Origin: an uncultured Lachnospiraceae bacterium
Lineage (GTDB): Bacteria; Bacillota; Clostridia; Lachnospirales; Lachnospiraceae
Length of the DNA stretch: 64,000 nt
NCBI GenBank assembly: GCA_910588965.1
Contig: CAJUSO010000005.1
Location: forward strand, 42,155 to 106,154
Direction: 5' to 3'
Shown: piece by piece, positions 24,879 through 34,222 of the stretch
Position numbering within the stretch: position 1 is the stretch's first letter
Layout of the letters: each line of letters opens with the position of its first letter
The notes under the pieces: generated by a model
Databases searched by the model: none
Seen by the model: the letters and a program-made list of their open reading frames with translations, nothing else
What the model was told of the DNA's origin: nothing
Made by a program: the position numbers and the translations under genes

Positions 24879-26139
24879 TACAGATATGGATCCATTATTA
24901 AAACAAGCCCTTTCCCCGAAGGAGCAGCCAAGGGATTGGCTGGACCAGAACATCTTAAGGCAGGCAAAGGAGATAGAGCATATGAAGGAAAACAATACAA
25001 AGAAAAACATTACGAAGAGAATCCCGGCAACTGCTTTGATTGCAGCAGCCATCCTTTTCACAGGGTCTGTGACCGCTGTGGCTACGTGGAAGTACCTGGC
25101 GCCGGATAAGGTGGCGGAGGTATTGGAGGATAAGGGCCTTGCGGCGGCCTTCCAAAGCAAGGACGCCGTTTCCCTCAATGAGTCCCAGGAATTTGGGGAG
25201 TATAAGATTACCCTGCTGGGAATCCTGTCTGGGAAAAACCTGACACAATATGTAAGCACGGAGGATGCGGGAAGCGTCAGGGACGACCGTACCTATGTGG
25301 TCACTGCCATTGAGAACCTGGATGGGAGCCCTAGGCCGGCTGTCAGCGATGAATCCTACGGCACAGACCCATTCTTCGTATCGCCCCTGATTGAAGGGCA
25401 GGATCCCAACTGGTTTAATATTATCACCATGGGCGGGGGATATTCCGAGATTGTGCAGGATGGCATACAGTACCGGATTACAGAGACGGACAATGTGGAA
25501 GCCTTTGCAGACCGTACCTTGTACCTGGCAGTCTGCAGCGGCACGTTTTATGACCAGGGCGCCTATCAATTTGACCAGGCAACAGGCCAGATTAGCAGGA
25601 ATGAATCATATGGCGGCGTAAACGCCCTGTTCTGCCTGCCACTGGATTCCTCCAAAGCGGATAAGGAGGCCGCGGAGGCCTATATCCAAAGGGTAGAAAA
25701 GGAATTATTCGGGGAAGGGGGATCTGGCAGCCCTGAGGGGGCAGGAGAAGGGACAGCCCAGCCAGAAGGAGAAGACGGGGAATGCAAGCTGCAGGCCGCG
25801 CCAGAAGGCGGGGAAGGCCTGGGCTCATCCCTTACTGCAGAAATAGAAGGCTGGACAGAAGAAGAACTGGAAGCAAATACAGATCTGTTGGAGGAGCTGA
25901 CCCAAGTGCTGAAGCCGGATGCAGAAGGGAATATCACGTATTCTTATGAGGTCAGTAAGGATGGCCTCGGAGCCTCTGGCAATGTCTCATTGGAAATGCT
26001 TTTTGAAGACGGGCAGGAAGGGATGTCACCCAGTAAGCAGATAATAGGCGGAGATGGGGAGGAAGGCGCCTACATCGAGACATTCACATTAAATGAGGAC
26101 GGTACGGTAACCTTAAAGGTTTATCAGTACAGGAAATAG
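24868..26139 (+). CDS. Membrane anti-sigma factor-like protein (DUF4179-type)
   Basis: The 423-residue protein has a cytoplasmic N-terminus of about 50 residues (LKQALSPKEQPRDWLDQNIL, suited to bind the sigma factor) and a single membrane helix (residues 52-72, IPATALIAAAILFTGSVTAVA). An extracellular region follows, with the YKITLLGILSGKNL-type beta domain seen in DUF4179 proteins. Residues about 280-330 are low-complexity, rich in Gly, Glu and Ala, followed by a final beta domain. It overlaps the sigma gene by 11 bases, so both are translated together. I infer that it holds the sigma factor inactive until an envelope signal arrives. Confidence 0.75.
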   Translation: MKHDTDMDPLLKQALSPKEQPRDWLDQNILRQAKEIEHMKENNTKKNITKRIPATALIAAAILFTGSVTAVATWKYLAPDKVAEVLEDKGLAAAFQSKDAVSLNESQEFGEYKITLLGILSGKNLTQYVSTEDAGSVRDDRTYVVTAIENLDGSPRPAVSDESYGTDPFFVSPLIEGQDPNWFNIITMGGGYSEIVQDGIQYRITETDNVEAFADRTLYLAVCSGTFYDQGAYQFDQATGQISRNESYGGVNALFCLPLDSSKADKEAAEAYIQRVEKELFGEGGSGSPEGAGEGTAQPEGEDGECKLQAAPEGGEGLGSSLTAEIEGWTEEELEANTDLLEELTQVLKPDAEGNITYSYEVSKDGLGASGNVSLEMLFEDGQEGMSPSKQIIGGDGEEGAYIETFTLNEDGTVTLKVYQYRK

Positions 26140-26324
26140 CGCAGCCCTGCATTTGCCTGGCGGTTCCGTGGCAGGCAGCCTGGAAGGGATTAATTTGCCA
26201 GAATTGCAGGATTGCCTCTTGGCAAATAGGGACAACTCCGATATAGTAATACTTGGGTTAAATTTTTGCCCGCAAGGGCCTAAGTGCCAATCAGGACAAG
26301 AAGAATATACGGAGAGAAAATACC

Positions 26325-27515
26325 ATGGAACAATTGGAAATCACATACCGACAATTAAAAGGAATGGAAAAGGTCCCATACCTGCTGGTGGATATCCGGG
26401 AGGAATCCGCCGTATCCTATGGGATGGTGCCGGGCGCGGTGCATATCCCTTTGGAAAAGATAGGGAACGGCGGGGCATTGAGGCAATACCTGGATGCCCC
26501 AAGTCCCCAGGATGCAGGTCCCGGGCTGGGAGAGACAGCAGTTATCTTATACTGTGCCAGGGGGATTGCAAGCAAGGAGAAAGCAGCTGCCCTGCGGGAA
26601 TGCGGCTTTGCGGCATATAGCCTGGCAGGCGGCTATACCGGCTGGCTCCTGGATTATATGGAAGATAACAAGCCATCGGGGCAATCCCAGGCGAAGGAAG
26701 CCGAACAAAGCATCCAGAAGAAATTCCATAAGCAGCTGTTTTCAAAATTCACCAAGGCTGTCCGGGATTACCAGCTGATACAGGAGGGCGACCGGATAGC
26801 CGTCTGTATCTCAGGCGGCAAGGATTCCATGCTGATGGCGAAGCTTTTCCAGGAACTAAAGAAGCATAGAAAGGTGTCTTTTGCCCTGGAATTCCTGGTG
26901 ATGGACCCAGGCTACAGCCCGGCAAACCGCCAGGTGATTGAGGACAATGCCAAGCGCCTGGGCATCCCCATCCGGATATTTGCAACGGATATTTTTGAGG
27001 CGGTGTATGGCATCGAAAAGTCCCCCTGTTATCTCTGCGCGCGCATGCGGCGGGGGCATTTATACAACCAGGCCAAAGAACTGGGCTGCAATAAGATTGC
27101 CTTGGGGCACCACTATGATGATGTGATTGAGACCATTTTGATGGGGATGCTTTACGGCGGCCAGGTGCAGACCATGATGCCTAAACTCCACAGCACGAAT
27201 TTCGGGGGCATGGAACTGATCCGCCCTATGTATTATATCCGTGAGGAAGATATCAAGCATTGGCGGGATTATAACTGCCTGCATTTTATCCAGTGTGCCT
27301 GCCGTTTCACAGAGAACTGTGCCAGCTGCGAGCCAGACGGCAGGGGGCTGTCCAAGCGGATGGAGGTGAAGCGCCTGATTGCAGGGATGAAGCAGGTGAA
27401 CCCCTTTGTGGAAGGGAATATCTTTAAAAGCGTGGAGAACGTGAACCTGAGCACAGTGATTGCTTATAAGGACCAAGGCGTCCGGCATCATTTCCTGGAC
27501 AGCTATGACAGGTAG
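26325..27515 (+). CDS. Rhodanese-TtcA-like fusion: tRNA thiolation enzyme candidate
   Basis: Residues 1-112 form a rhodanese domain (LLVDIREESAVSYGMVPGAV, catalytic Cys77 in LYCARGIASK, then AGGYTGW). Residues about 130-396 are a PP-loop ATPase of the TtcA/TtuA type with SGGKDS (163-168), a Cys pair in CYLCARMRRGH, and a second cysteine group in FIQCACRFTENCASCEPDG that may hold an Fe-S cluster. GHHYDDVIETILMGMLY is the TtcA signature. The rhodanese may supply persulfide sulfur to the ATPase for thiolation of a tRNA base such as cytidine 32. The exact tRNA target is not proven. Confidence 0.85.
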   Translation: MEQLEITYRQLKGMEKVPYLLVDIREESAVSYGMVPGAVHIPLEKIGNGGALRQYLDAPSPQDAGPGLGETAVILYCARGIASKEKAAALRECGFAAYSLAGGYTGWLLDYMEDNKPSGQSQAKEAEQSIQKKFHKQLFSKFTKAVRDYQLIQEGDRIAVCISGGKDSMLMAKLFQELKKHRKVSFALEFLVMDPGYSPANRQVIEDNAKRLGIPIRIFATDIFEAVYGIEKSPCYLCARMRRGHLYNQAKELGCNKIALGHHYDDVIETILMGMLYGGQVQTMMPKLHSTNFGGMELIRPMYYIREEDIKHWRDYNCLHFIQCACRFTENCASCEPDGRGLSKRMEVKRLIAGMKQVNPFVEGNIFKSVENVNLSTVIAYKDQGVRHHFLDSYDR

Positions 27516-27754
27516 GTGTCGTTTCAAGTCGACAATTAAGCAGAAATGCCAATATTTCCCAAGAAAAGATAGGAATCCCCTTTGAATTATGATATAGTGT
27601 CCATACAAAATTTACGGCTGCCCGGATGCAGGGAAGGAAGAGGTAGATTCCTGGGCAATCGCAGCCATGCAAAGGCCTCCTGGCGGCAGCGCCGTAAGAG
27701 GGGCAGAGGGATAAGGATTGGAATCGTAGTTGCGGAAAGGGAGAAAGGGAAGGA

Positions 27755-27955
27755 ATGGCATTATCTGTATTTTTGAAATTTGCAGGCGGTATCCTATGCG
27801 GGCTTTTGCTGTGCTCAGGGCTTTTGGCAGATTTTTTCCGGCTCCATAGGGAAAATAAAAGGCTGGAACAAAGGATTTCCCAGCAGAAAAGCAAGATGGA
27901 GCAAGAAGAAAGAAGGCGGGGCTCTTCTTCCGGTGATGAAATGCCGCTAGGGTAA
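27755..27955 (+). CDS. Small single-span membrane protein, hypothetical
   Basis: A 66-residue frame with one N-terminal hydrophobic helix (FLKFAGGILCGLLLCSGLLA) followed by a charged coiled-coil-like segment (RLHRENKRLEQRISQQKSKM). AAGGGAAGG lies directly before the ATG, which supports translation. I do not recognise a family. It sits alone between the thiolation gene and the retron operon and ends just before a shared hairpin. Confidence 0.5.
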   Translation: MALSVFLKFAGGILCGLLLCSGLLADFFRLHRENKRLEQRISQQKSKMEQEERRRGSSSGDEMPLG

Positions 27956-27958
27956 AAG

Positions 27959-27996
27959 CATGGCTGCCGCTACAGAAAACGGTAGCGGCAGCCATG
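27959..27996. terminator. Convergent hairpin terminator between the small membrane protein and the reverse transcriptase gene
   Basis: The arms 27959-27973 and 27982-27996 are a perfect 15-bp inverted repeat (CATGGCTGCCGCTAC). On the minus strand it is followed by TTTTA, matching the end of the leftward operon. Confidence 0.7.
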
Positions 27997-28011
27997 GTAC
28001 GTCATATGTTT

Positions 28012-29481
28012 TTATGTGACGCTTTTTAAAAATTCTGTCCCTTGCTGTATCGTCTTTTGGTATCTCTTTTCATTTACGCTTTTCAGCCACGCAATTTTCC
28101 CGGAAATCTCATGGATAGCCTTGCTGGGCACATCTGCCCCGGAATCACGTAATTTCTGCGCATTATGTATGGAGGCTTTCAGGATTTTCACCCATTTCTT
28201 CGGCACGCCGATTTCCTCATTGTTAATGACTATCCCGGTAATGTACTGGCGGCTGTTCCTGCGCAGCACATGTGTTTTTTGATTATTGATATGGAATCCT
28301 TCGGACTCTATGATTTTCCCTAGGCTTTTTAGGAAACTGCCGATGGCAAAGCCGTTGGCATCCCCTGTGTAGCTAAAGCTCATGTCGTCTGCGTATCTGG
28401 TATAGGTAAGCCCCAGCTTTTGGCAAAGGCCTTGGATCCGCTTATCCATATTCCTGCATAGGATATTTGTAATCATAGGGCTTGCCGGGGAGCCCTGGGG
28501 CAGGATCCGCCCGGATGTCTTGATGTATTTTACCTCCCCTTTTACGGTAAGCGGCATCCGTTCGCAGTAGGTACAGACCATGGCCAGCAGCGACGCAATA
28601 TAGCCGGAGTAGCCAAAGGACTGGAATAATCCCCGGACCCGTTCAAATGTAATTGTGGGGAAGAAATTCTCCAAATCAATATTTACCAGCACATCAGGGC
28701 CTGCCGTATGTGCCTTGGCGCCGGTAAGGACAGACCGTTCTTTGATAAATCCATGGGCAGCGCCTGCAGGGGTGGCCTTTTGCAGGATTTCGCCCAAGAT
28801 TTTCCGCTGGGCCGTTTTAAGCTGTGTCTTGGGCGCGGCTATTTGGCGCATGCCCCCGCTTTTTTTGGGGATATCAAAGCGGTAATAGTTGTCAAAGGCC
28901 ACCACGTCCCTATGGTATGTGAGGTAACGCAGCGTGCTGTACCCTACCTGAAGGAAGGCTGCAAGTTCCCGGTCTGTCTCGATAATGGGCATCTGGTGTT
29001 CCTTAAGCTTCTGCAGGTCGGTCTCTTTTTTCCCTAACAGGCCGGAATAGCCTTTGCCGATAAATACAATCTGCTCTGCCTTCTTTTTCTGCCAGGCTTC
29101 GGATTTTTGCTTTTTCTGCCGTTCCCGTTCCGCCTTCCGTTCTGCCCGTCTGGCGATGGATTCCTTCATAATCTCCTGGGACACAATGGAGCGGATTTTT
29201 TCATAATCCCAGGTATCCTGGTATTGTTTTTTCAAAGCAGACAGTTTTCTTATGATTTCCTGTTCTTCCTGGTGCGCATCTGCGATTTGCTGGGAAAGCG
29301 CCTGGAATTCGTCCAGCAGCTTTTTCCTGTTTTCAAAATCCTGCGCTGTTTCATTTTGCTGGCGTTCGTAGGGCGTGGGCAAATTACTGGGCCAGAATCC
29401 GTATTCCAGCATCTTCTGGAAGGTAAATTCTTTTTTGCCCATCGTCTGTACCAGGTTTCTGTATTCGGCTTTCGTATCCAT
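28012..29481 (-). CDS. Retron-type reverse transcriptase with N-terminal extension
   Basis: The 489-residue protein has a charged, coiled-coil-like N-terminal extension (about 1-165) and then an RT domain. Retron hallmarks are seen: AHGF (242-245), an NAxxH-like GAKAH (254-258), LVNIDLENFFPTI with D269, LPQGSPASPMITN (328-339), catalytic YADD (363-366), the NNQKTHVLR segment, and ITG (414-416) at the position of the retron VTG motif. Known retron RTs are nearer 320 residues. It is the last gene of a three-gene unit and overlaps the preceding stop as TAATG. Maturase, Cas1 and HNH domains are absent, so a group II intron or CRISPR RT is unlikely. A divergent msr-msd-like RNA lies at the head of the operon. 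Confidence 0.88.
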   Translation of the reverse strand: MDTKAEYRNLVQTMGKKEFTFQKMLEYGFWPSNLPTPYERQQNETAQDFENRKKLLDEFQALSQQIADAHQEEQEIIRKLSALKKQYQDTWDYEKIRSIVSQEIMKESIARRAERKAERERQKKQKSEAWQKKKAEQIVFIGKGYSGLLGKKETDLQKLKEHQMPIIETDRELAAFLQVGYSTLRYLTYHRDVVAFDNYYRFDIPKKSGGMRQIAAPKTQLKTAQRKILGEILQKATPAGAAHGFIKERSVLTGAKAHTAGPDVLVNIDLENFFPTITFERVRGLFQSFGYSGYIASLLAMVCTYCERMPLTVKGEVKYIKTSGRILPQGSPASPMITNILCRNMDKRIQGLCQKLGLTYTRYADDMSFSYTGDANGFAIGSFLKSLGKIIESEGFHINNQKTHVLRRNSRQYITGIVINNEEIGVPKKWVKILKASIHNAQKLRDSGADVPSKAIHEISGKIAWLKSVNEKRYQKTIQQGTEFLKSVT

Positions 29482-31244
29482 TATAGCAACATCTCCATAA
29501 TATCGTTGATTTTGTATTCCTTCTCGTATTCTAAATGCTCAAGCTTCAGCAGCTTATAGGAAGCCACGTATAGCGCGAGGATATGTGCGCATGGCTCGGA
29601 AAGGTTCCGCGCCCCCCGTTTGAATGCTTTGCAGCTGCAGTTTAACTTTGTAATCTGCCCGTCCTGGTCAATGGTAAGTTCCGTCTTGCTGGAGGGCTGG
29701 TGGCTGCCCTCCTGGTAGGATGTGGCGAATACAAACTCCTGCCGGCGCGTATAGCGTACCGTCATATTGTCAAAGGTAAGCTTGCTGTATTTTTCCACAT
29801 CCCGTTCTATGGCGGAGACTTCATAGAGCGCCTGGGGGATAGGGGCGTTGCAGAGATGGCGGAAGCGCACGCAGCCATTTACCGCGTCATAATAGCCTTC
29901 GCCCCGCCGGAACAGCATGCCCACGCCGGCTTTGATGCGGTCGCTTTTCTCCCCTGGGAGGCATGCGGAAAGTTCTTCCATGGATAGGCAGCGCCTGTCC
30001 TTAAGGAGTGGGTAAACCGCCGGATAACAGCCCTGGCCTGTAAACCCTGCCATAATGTTAAACGCCGTGCCCTTGACCCAGTCGTTGGATGACCAGGAGG
30101 AAAAGCCGATGGTCATCTGCATCGTGCCCATATCGGCGCGGATAAATTGAGGCATCCCAAACCCCAGAAGACGCACATAAAAGGCTTTGGATAAGGGGAT
30201 AAGCTTCTCAGCCACAAGCCAGCGCCTCCTGCCCCAGATTTTTTCCTCTCTTCTTTGGGCGCCGGTATAAACGGCGTTTAGGGTAAGGGACGTCCCAAAA
30301 GGCTCAAACACAACCCGTACCCTTTGCTGGGGCTCTAGGATCCATTTCATATAGCGCGGGCTGGCCTTCTCTTTGTGCTTCCTCAAAAAGGCGCAGATAT
30401 CGTACATATCAGAAGGGGAAAGCTTAAGTTCCATCCCGGATAAAGCTGCTGCGGAGGATACCTGGTTAAAGCCTTTGATCCATGTCTCAGGCAGGTCGAT
30501 TTTCTTTTCCACATATTCCGGCACGATGTCGTTGTCTATTGTAAAGCCTTCCGGGTTGACGGATAATGTGACGTCCGTATAGCTTCGGAACCGCTGCATT
30601 TCTTTTTCTAATTTGGCGGAAAAGTCAATATTCGTGGTCCCTAATCTCGGCGCCTGCAGCAGCTCGAATTCATCCATGGCCACGGACAGGCAGCCATAAA
30701 TGGATTCATCCAAGGAAAATGCCTCAAAGGAAACCTGGTCCTTATGTACGGTGATGACAGGGTCTAAGACAAACCATAGGCTATAGTCCCTGTCTTTGAT
30801 GAATTTCCAGAAGTCCCGTTCTATGTTATAATAATCCTTCCAGGCGTCGTATTGGTCCAGCTGCTTTTGCAGGTTGCGCTGTATTTTTAACAATTGGCTG
30901 ATTTCATCTTTTTTCTGGGACAGCTCCAGGTCATAGCCGTCCATCTGTTTTTTCAGGCCTTCCCTGACGTGGGGCATGTATTCCTTGTGCGCCTTTATGC
31001 GCCGTTCGATTTCCCCGTCAAGCCATTGGAAGTAATCGGTGCGTTCCTTTGGCTTTTTCCTGGTATCTGAGACCACGATTTCCCTTAGCATAAGCATGGC
31101 GTCACGGAACAATAAGGGCTGCTTTAATTTCCCGCAGAAAGAAACCTTTTCGTCACGGGATAAGTCAGGGCTCAGCCCTAAGGTTGCCCGGCTGCCCTCC
31201 TGCATGCACCGGGAGGGGCTTGCGTATTTATATCCTACTTTCAT
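29481..31244 (-). CDS. SWIM zinc-finger protein (WHSWIM-like retron accessory)
   Basis: A 587-residue protein with a C-terminal SWIM motif: CSC at 536-538 and CAH at 552-554 (CxC...CxH), preceded by a segment with GQITKLN. The central region (about 300-500) is mixed alpha/beta and could hold a winged helix; the N-terminal third contains a long coiled-coil-like helix (around 110-150, with KKQMDGYDLELSQKKDEISQ). SWIM domains bind DNA or protein. Together with a helical-repeat protein and a retron RT this matches the component set I recall as WHSWIM of Type XIII retrons. It overlaps the upstream gene by ATGA and the RT by one base. Confidence 0.8.
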   Translation of the reverse strand: MKVGYKYASPSRCMQEGSRATLGLSPDLSRDEKVSFCGKLKQPLLFRDAMLMLREIVVSDTRKKPKERTDYFQWLDGEIERRIKAHKEYMPHVREGLKKQMDGYDLELSQKKDEISQLLKIQRNLQKQLDQYDAWKDYYNIERDFWKFIKDRDYSLWFVLDPVITVHKDQVSFEAFSLDESIYGCLSVAMDEFELLQAPRLGTTNIDFSAKLEKEMQRFRSYTDVTLSVNPEGFTIDNDIVPEYVEKKIDLPETWIKGFNQVSSAAALSGMELKLSPSDMYDICAFLRKHKEKASPRYMKWILEPQQRVRVVFEPFGTSLTLNAVYTGAQRREEKIWGRRRWLVAEKLIPLSKAFYVRLLGFGMPQFIRADMGTMQMTIGFSSWSSNDWVKGTAFNIMAGFTGQGCYPAVYPLLKDRRCLSMEELSACLPGEKSDRIKAGVGMLFRRGEGYYDAVNGCVRFRHLCNAPIPQALYEVSAIERDVEKYSKLTFDNMTVRYTRRQEFVFATSYQEGSHQPSSKTELTIDQDGQITKLNCSCKAFKRGARNLSEPCAHILALYVASYKLLKLEHLEYEKEYKINDIMEMLL

Positions 31245-34027
31245 ATGATGCCTACCTCCTTCTGGATCTGGGCGAATGCCACGAGCGCCCTTTCAGAATC
31301 TATCCTGCTGTTGGCGCTGCCGATGTCAAGCAGCATATGCTCCAGCTCCTGCCGCTTCTGGGGATGGTATTTCAGGAACAGGGGCATGGTGCGGTATATC
31401 TGCTCCTTGCTCTTGGAAGCCCTGTTGGGCAGGTAAAGCAAGGTCTTTGCATAATACAGATATAAATCCGGGCTGCTTTCTTCCAGGCAGGAGAAGGCTG
31501 CCTGTATTTTTTGGGAAAGGTAAGCCTTCACTTCCACACAGGGATGCTCCATCATCCGTTGGATGAAGTTTGCTGGCAGGCGGTTCCCATACCATCTGTC
31601 CAGCATGCCAAGGCCGTACTGGTAAGCCCGTTCCACAGGGGAATCCAATAGTATCAGATGGAGTTTTTCCCGCTGCCCTGGCTCCATGCTTTCAAAGACG
31701 GACTGGGCGGTTTGGTTCAGGGAAGGCACCTTGCATTCGAATAGCAGCAGCAGGGCAGCCTTCCTGTTGCGGAGCGCTTCTTGCTGCCGGATGATGATTT
31801 CTGTAAGGGTTTTGACAAGCCTTTTTGAGCCGGTCTCCAAAATAGAGAGGATTAGGCTGTCCTTGGGGAGTGCGCCCTCCTTGCATGCCCTCAGCAGGGA
31901 TAGGACGTGGTATTCCCGTTCCGTAACCCTGCTGCGCTTAAGATCCATATCCGAAAGCGCCTCCTGCAGCCTATCGTATGGCATGGAAAACAGGATGTTT
32001 TCTGTCAGGTCAAACAGGAAGCCTGGGAGGCTGTGGATGCTTAGGAGCAGGGAAGTAAAATAGCGCAGAAGCTCCCGCTGTTCTGCGGCCGGCGCATCCT
32101 CCAGCTTGCGGACGGAGGCCAGCAGCAAGTCTGCGGCCGGTTCGGAGAGCGTTATCTGCCGTTCCAGGAAAAGGTTTCCTTTGGCAGCGGCTGCTTTTAG
32201 GAAAGCTGTGTATTCCTGAAGGGTAAATGCCTGGAGGTTATTTTCTAAGATATCCTGCCAGGTATCCAGCGTGTCCAAAAGGAGGAAGCTGGCAACTTCT
32301 TCGGGCTGGAATTTCCCGCAGGTGCGCCGGAAGTATGCTTTTGCGGCGTCCCATAGGGTTTCGGATTGGGTGTCCATTAAGGACAGCATGATTGCCGCGT
32401 CAAATTCCTGCAGCGCCGCTAGTTTGGGCAGGAGTATTGCTTGGAATAATTGGGCTGTTTTCCCATAAGGTATTTTACAGAGCCCAATCAGCCCTTCTAT
32501 GCCATAGGCGTCAAAGGAATGGCAGGAAGCTGCCTTTTGCAGGATGGCATAACAAAATTTATGTACGGGCAAGGCTTTCGCATGTTGGGCGGCAAAAAGA
32601 AGGTCTGTAAGATGCCTGTGCCATAGGGACTGCCCTGCCGCCGCATCTTGGGTGATTGCATCCAAAAAATAGCGGTTAAAAAAGTAATTCATGTAAAAAT
32701 TATCATAAGAACTGTCCAGGCTGTCCTGGTCGGTATAGCTTGTAAGCATCTTGCAGGCGGCGGTGATGAATTTTTCCTCATCCTCTGCCAGATAGGCATC
32801 AAGGGTCCGCCGGAGGTGGCGTACATAATAATTGTATGCGCCTGCCCTCCCGCTTCCCCGGAAATAAAAGGCCATCCTAGGGGTGTCCAGGTAATAGGCA
32901 ATCTGCCCAATCGCGTCAGCCATCCCATAGGCCGTTGCTGTCTGTATGGTGTTTTTAAAGGCAATATTGCGGATGTTGGTCCCGTCTGTATAGGTGTTTT
33001 TGGCATAGAGCTCCTGACTGCCGAACACATAGTAAATGTCCCGGTATGCATTGGGCCTGCTTAAATATTCCTCCAGCCCTGCACCTGTGATGTCCTTGCC
33101 GTTTATTTTTAGCTTTTGGATATGGAAATCCATTTCCGGCAGGGTACGGTAGATAAATTCCTTCTGCTTCCACAAAAGCTTCTCATCAAACAGGCTGGTG
33201 TACTGGCGGATGCAGCGCTTTAGCCCGTTGTGGTATGCAGGGGCTGCCCATAGGGCGCCGCTTTTTTCGATTTCCTTCGCCGTTTCTAATAAAATGGGGT
33301 TCCCAGCGGCGGTAAGTTCCTGGAAGATACCGCATGCCAGTTCCACGCTGGCAGTCTTTAGGAGACGGCCATAATCTTCGGCGGAAGGCTGCATCCCCAT
33401 AAACTGTTTGAGGTATTTCCTCCTGGAGTGGAGCCGTTCCTTGGAACACATCTGGACAATGGGTTCCAAATAGGGGCTGTCTTCTGCGAAGCCAAATAAA
33501 TCGGTGGGCTGTGCAATCAGTTCGAAATCCTGGAACGTGACGCGGTTAGAGGCCAAATAGCCGGCGTAATCCTGATAGCCCATCCCTCCGTAATAAGGAA
33601 GGGCCACGGTTTGCTCCATATCATAAAATTCCTGGATGATATATTTCTCGTCGATGTCTATGCGCTGATACCAGCCTGTGCCGTTCCTGTCATACTCCCA
33701 GTATCTGCGTGCCGTTTTGTACCCCTTCATGTAGCAGAGCAGGTTTTTTTCCTTGAAGAAATAAGTGTTGGGGATGGAAGGCAGGTGGCCGCCCGTCCCA
33801 TGGAAGACGGCATAATTCGTATAAACAACCATGGGCTTTAACAGGTGCGCTTCTGCATAATAGGAATTACGGGAAGCGTAAAGGTCCCGCTCAAATTCCT
33901 GTTCCCCGTACAGGATAAGCAGGCAGGGGTTTTTCCTGCCGTCCAGGCCCCAGAGCAGGATCTTGCGGATGGGAGGCTCCTCTAATTTCCAGAGCCTTTG
34001 TTGTTCCTCTGTTGTTAGATTCTTCAT
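31241..34027 (-). CDS. Large helical-repeat (ARM/HEAT-like) protein, retron accessory
   Basis: This 928-residue protein opens with a region of strands and helices (to about residue 180: ILLWGLDGRKNPCLLILYGE, then VVYTNYAVFHGTGGHLPSIP) and continues as a long array of amphipathic helices with Leu-rich segments such as LREALSDM-type and LLLLFECKVPSLNQ, in keeping with ARM/HEAT-type repeats. No nuclease, ATPase or other catalytic motif is obvious to me. It is the first gene of the retron operon, preceded by AAAGGAACTG and a TTGAAA/TATAAT promoter at 34170-34142. By analogy to Type XIII systems it is the ARM component, perhaps the effector or its scaffold. Confidence 0.7.
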   Translation of the reverse strand: MKNLTTEEQQRLWKLEEPPIRKILLWGLDGRKNPCLLILYGEQEFERDLYASRNSYYAEAHLLKPMVVYTNYAVFHGTGGHLPSIPNTYFFKEKNLLCYMKGYKTARRYWEYDRNGTGWYQRIDIDEKYIIQEFYDMEQTVALPYYGGMGYQDYAGYLASNRVTFQDFELIAQPTDLFGFAEDSPYLEPIVQMCSKERLHSRRKYLKQFMGMQPSAEDYGRLLKTASVELACGIFQELTAAGNPILLETAKEIEKSGALWAAPAYHNGLKRCIRQYTSLFDEKLLWKQKEFIYRTLPEMDFHIQKLKINGKDITGAGLEEYLSRPNAYRDIYYVFGSQELYAKNTYTDGTNIRNIAFKNTIQTATAYGMADAIGQIAYYLDTPRMAFYFRGSGRAGAYNYYVRHLRRTLDAYLAEDEEKFITAACKMLTSYTDQDSLDSSYDNFYMNYFFNRYFLDAITQDAAAGQSLWHRHLTDLLFAAQHAKALPVHKFCYAILQKAASCHSFDAYGIEGLIGLCKIPYGKTAQLFQAILLPKLAALQEFDAAIMLSLMDTQSETLWDAAKAYFRRTCGKFQPEEVASFLLLDTLDTWQDILENNLQAFTLQEYTAFLKAAAAKGNLFLERQITLSEPAADLLLASVRKLEDAPAAEQRELLRYFTSLLLSIHSLPGFLFDLTENILFSMPYDRLQEALSDMDLKRSRVTEREYHVLSLLRACKEGALPKDSLILSILETGSKRLVKTLTEIIIRQQEALRNRKAALLLLFECKVPSLNQTAQSVFESMEPGQREKLHLILLDSPVERAYQYGLGMLDRWYGNRLPANFIQRMMEHPCVEVKAYLSQKIQAAFSCLEESSPDLYLYYAKTLLYLPNRASKSKEQIYRTMPLFLKYHPQKRQELEHMLLDIGSANSRIDSERALVAFAQIQKEVGII

Positions 34028-34141
34028 TTGCGTAAATCAGTTCCTTTCTATACACCGAAATGATATCTTTGCGGAATGCGCATCCCCTGCGTATTCCGGA
34101 ACCGTAGGCTGTAACGGTCCTGGGGTGTCATATGTATGGAT

Positions 34142-34170
34142 ATTATAGTATATTTCGGCTGTATTTTCAA
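34142..34170 (-). promoter_or_regulatory. Promoter of the retron protein operon
   Basis: On the minus strand TTGAAA (34170-34165) and TATAAT (34147-34142) are spaced by 17 bases. The transcript would start near 34135 and carry a leader of about 108 bases containing a GAATACGCA/TGCGCATTC hairpin (34065-34090) before the first start codon. Confidence 0.75.
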
Positions 34171-34207
34171 TCTTTCCGCCATACTTTTGGAATAAACACA
34201 AAATTTA

Positions 34208-34222
34208 TTCCCGCGGGCAATG
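34208..34222 (+). repeat. Left copy of a 15-bp direct repeat flanking the msr-msd-like locus
   Basis: TTCCCGCGGGCAATG occurs here and again at 34620-34634. Each copy is followed by a hairpin (CCATG/CATGG here) and then TATCTG, so the two are diverged copies of one element of about 50 bases. Confidence 0.75.

Noticed and set aside
28012..29481. Group II intron or diversity-generating retroelement RT
   Set aside because: No maturase or HNH domain follows the RT, no intron domain V-like sequence or variable/template repeat pair was seen nearby, and the motifs and gene neighbours fit retrons.
34028..34135. Leader of the retron operon as the msr-msd RNA
   Set aside because: It is in the canonical place and strand but only about 108 bases long, with weak small hairpins and no a1/a2 pairing; the divergent region at 34403-34620 fits far better.
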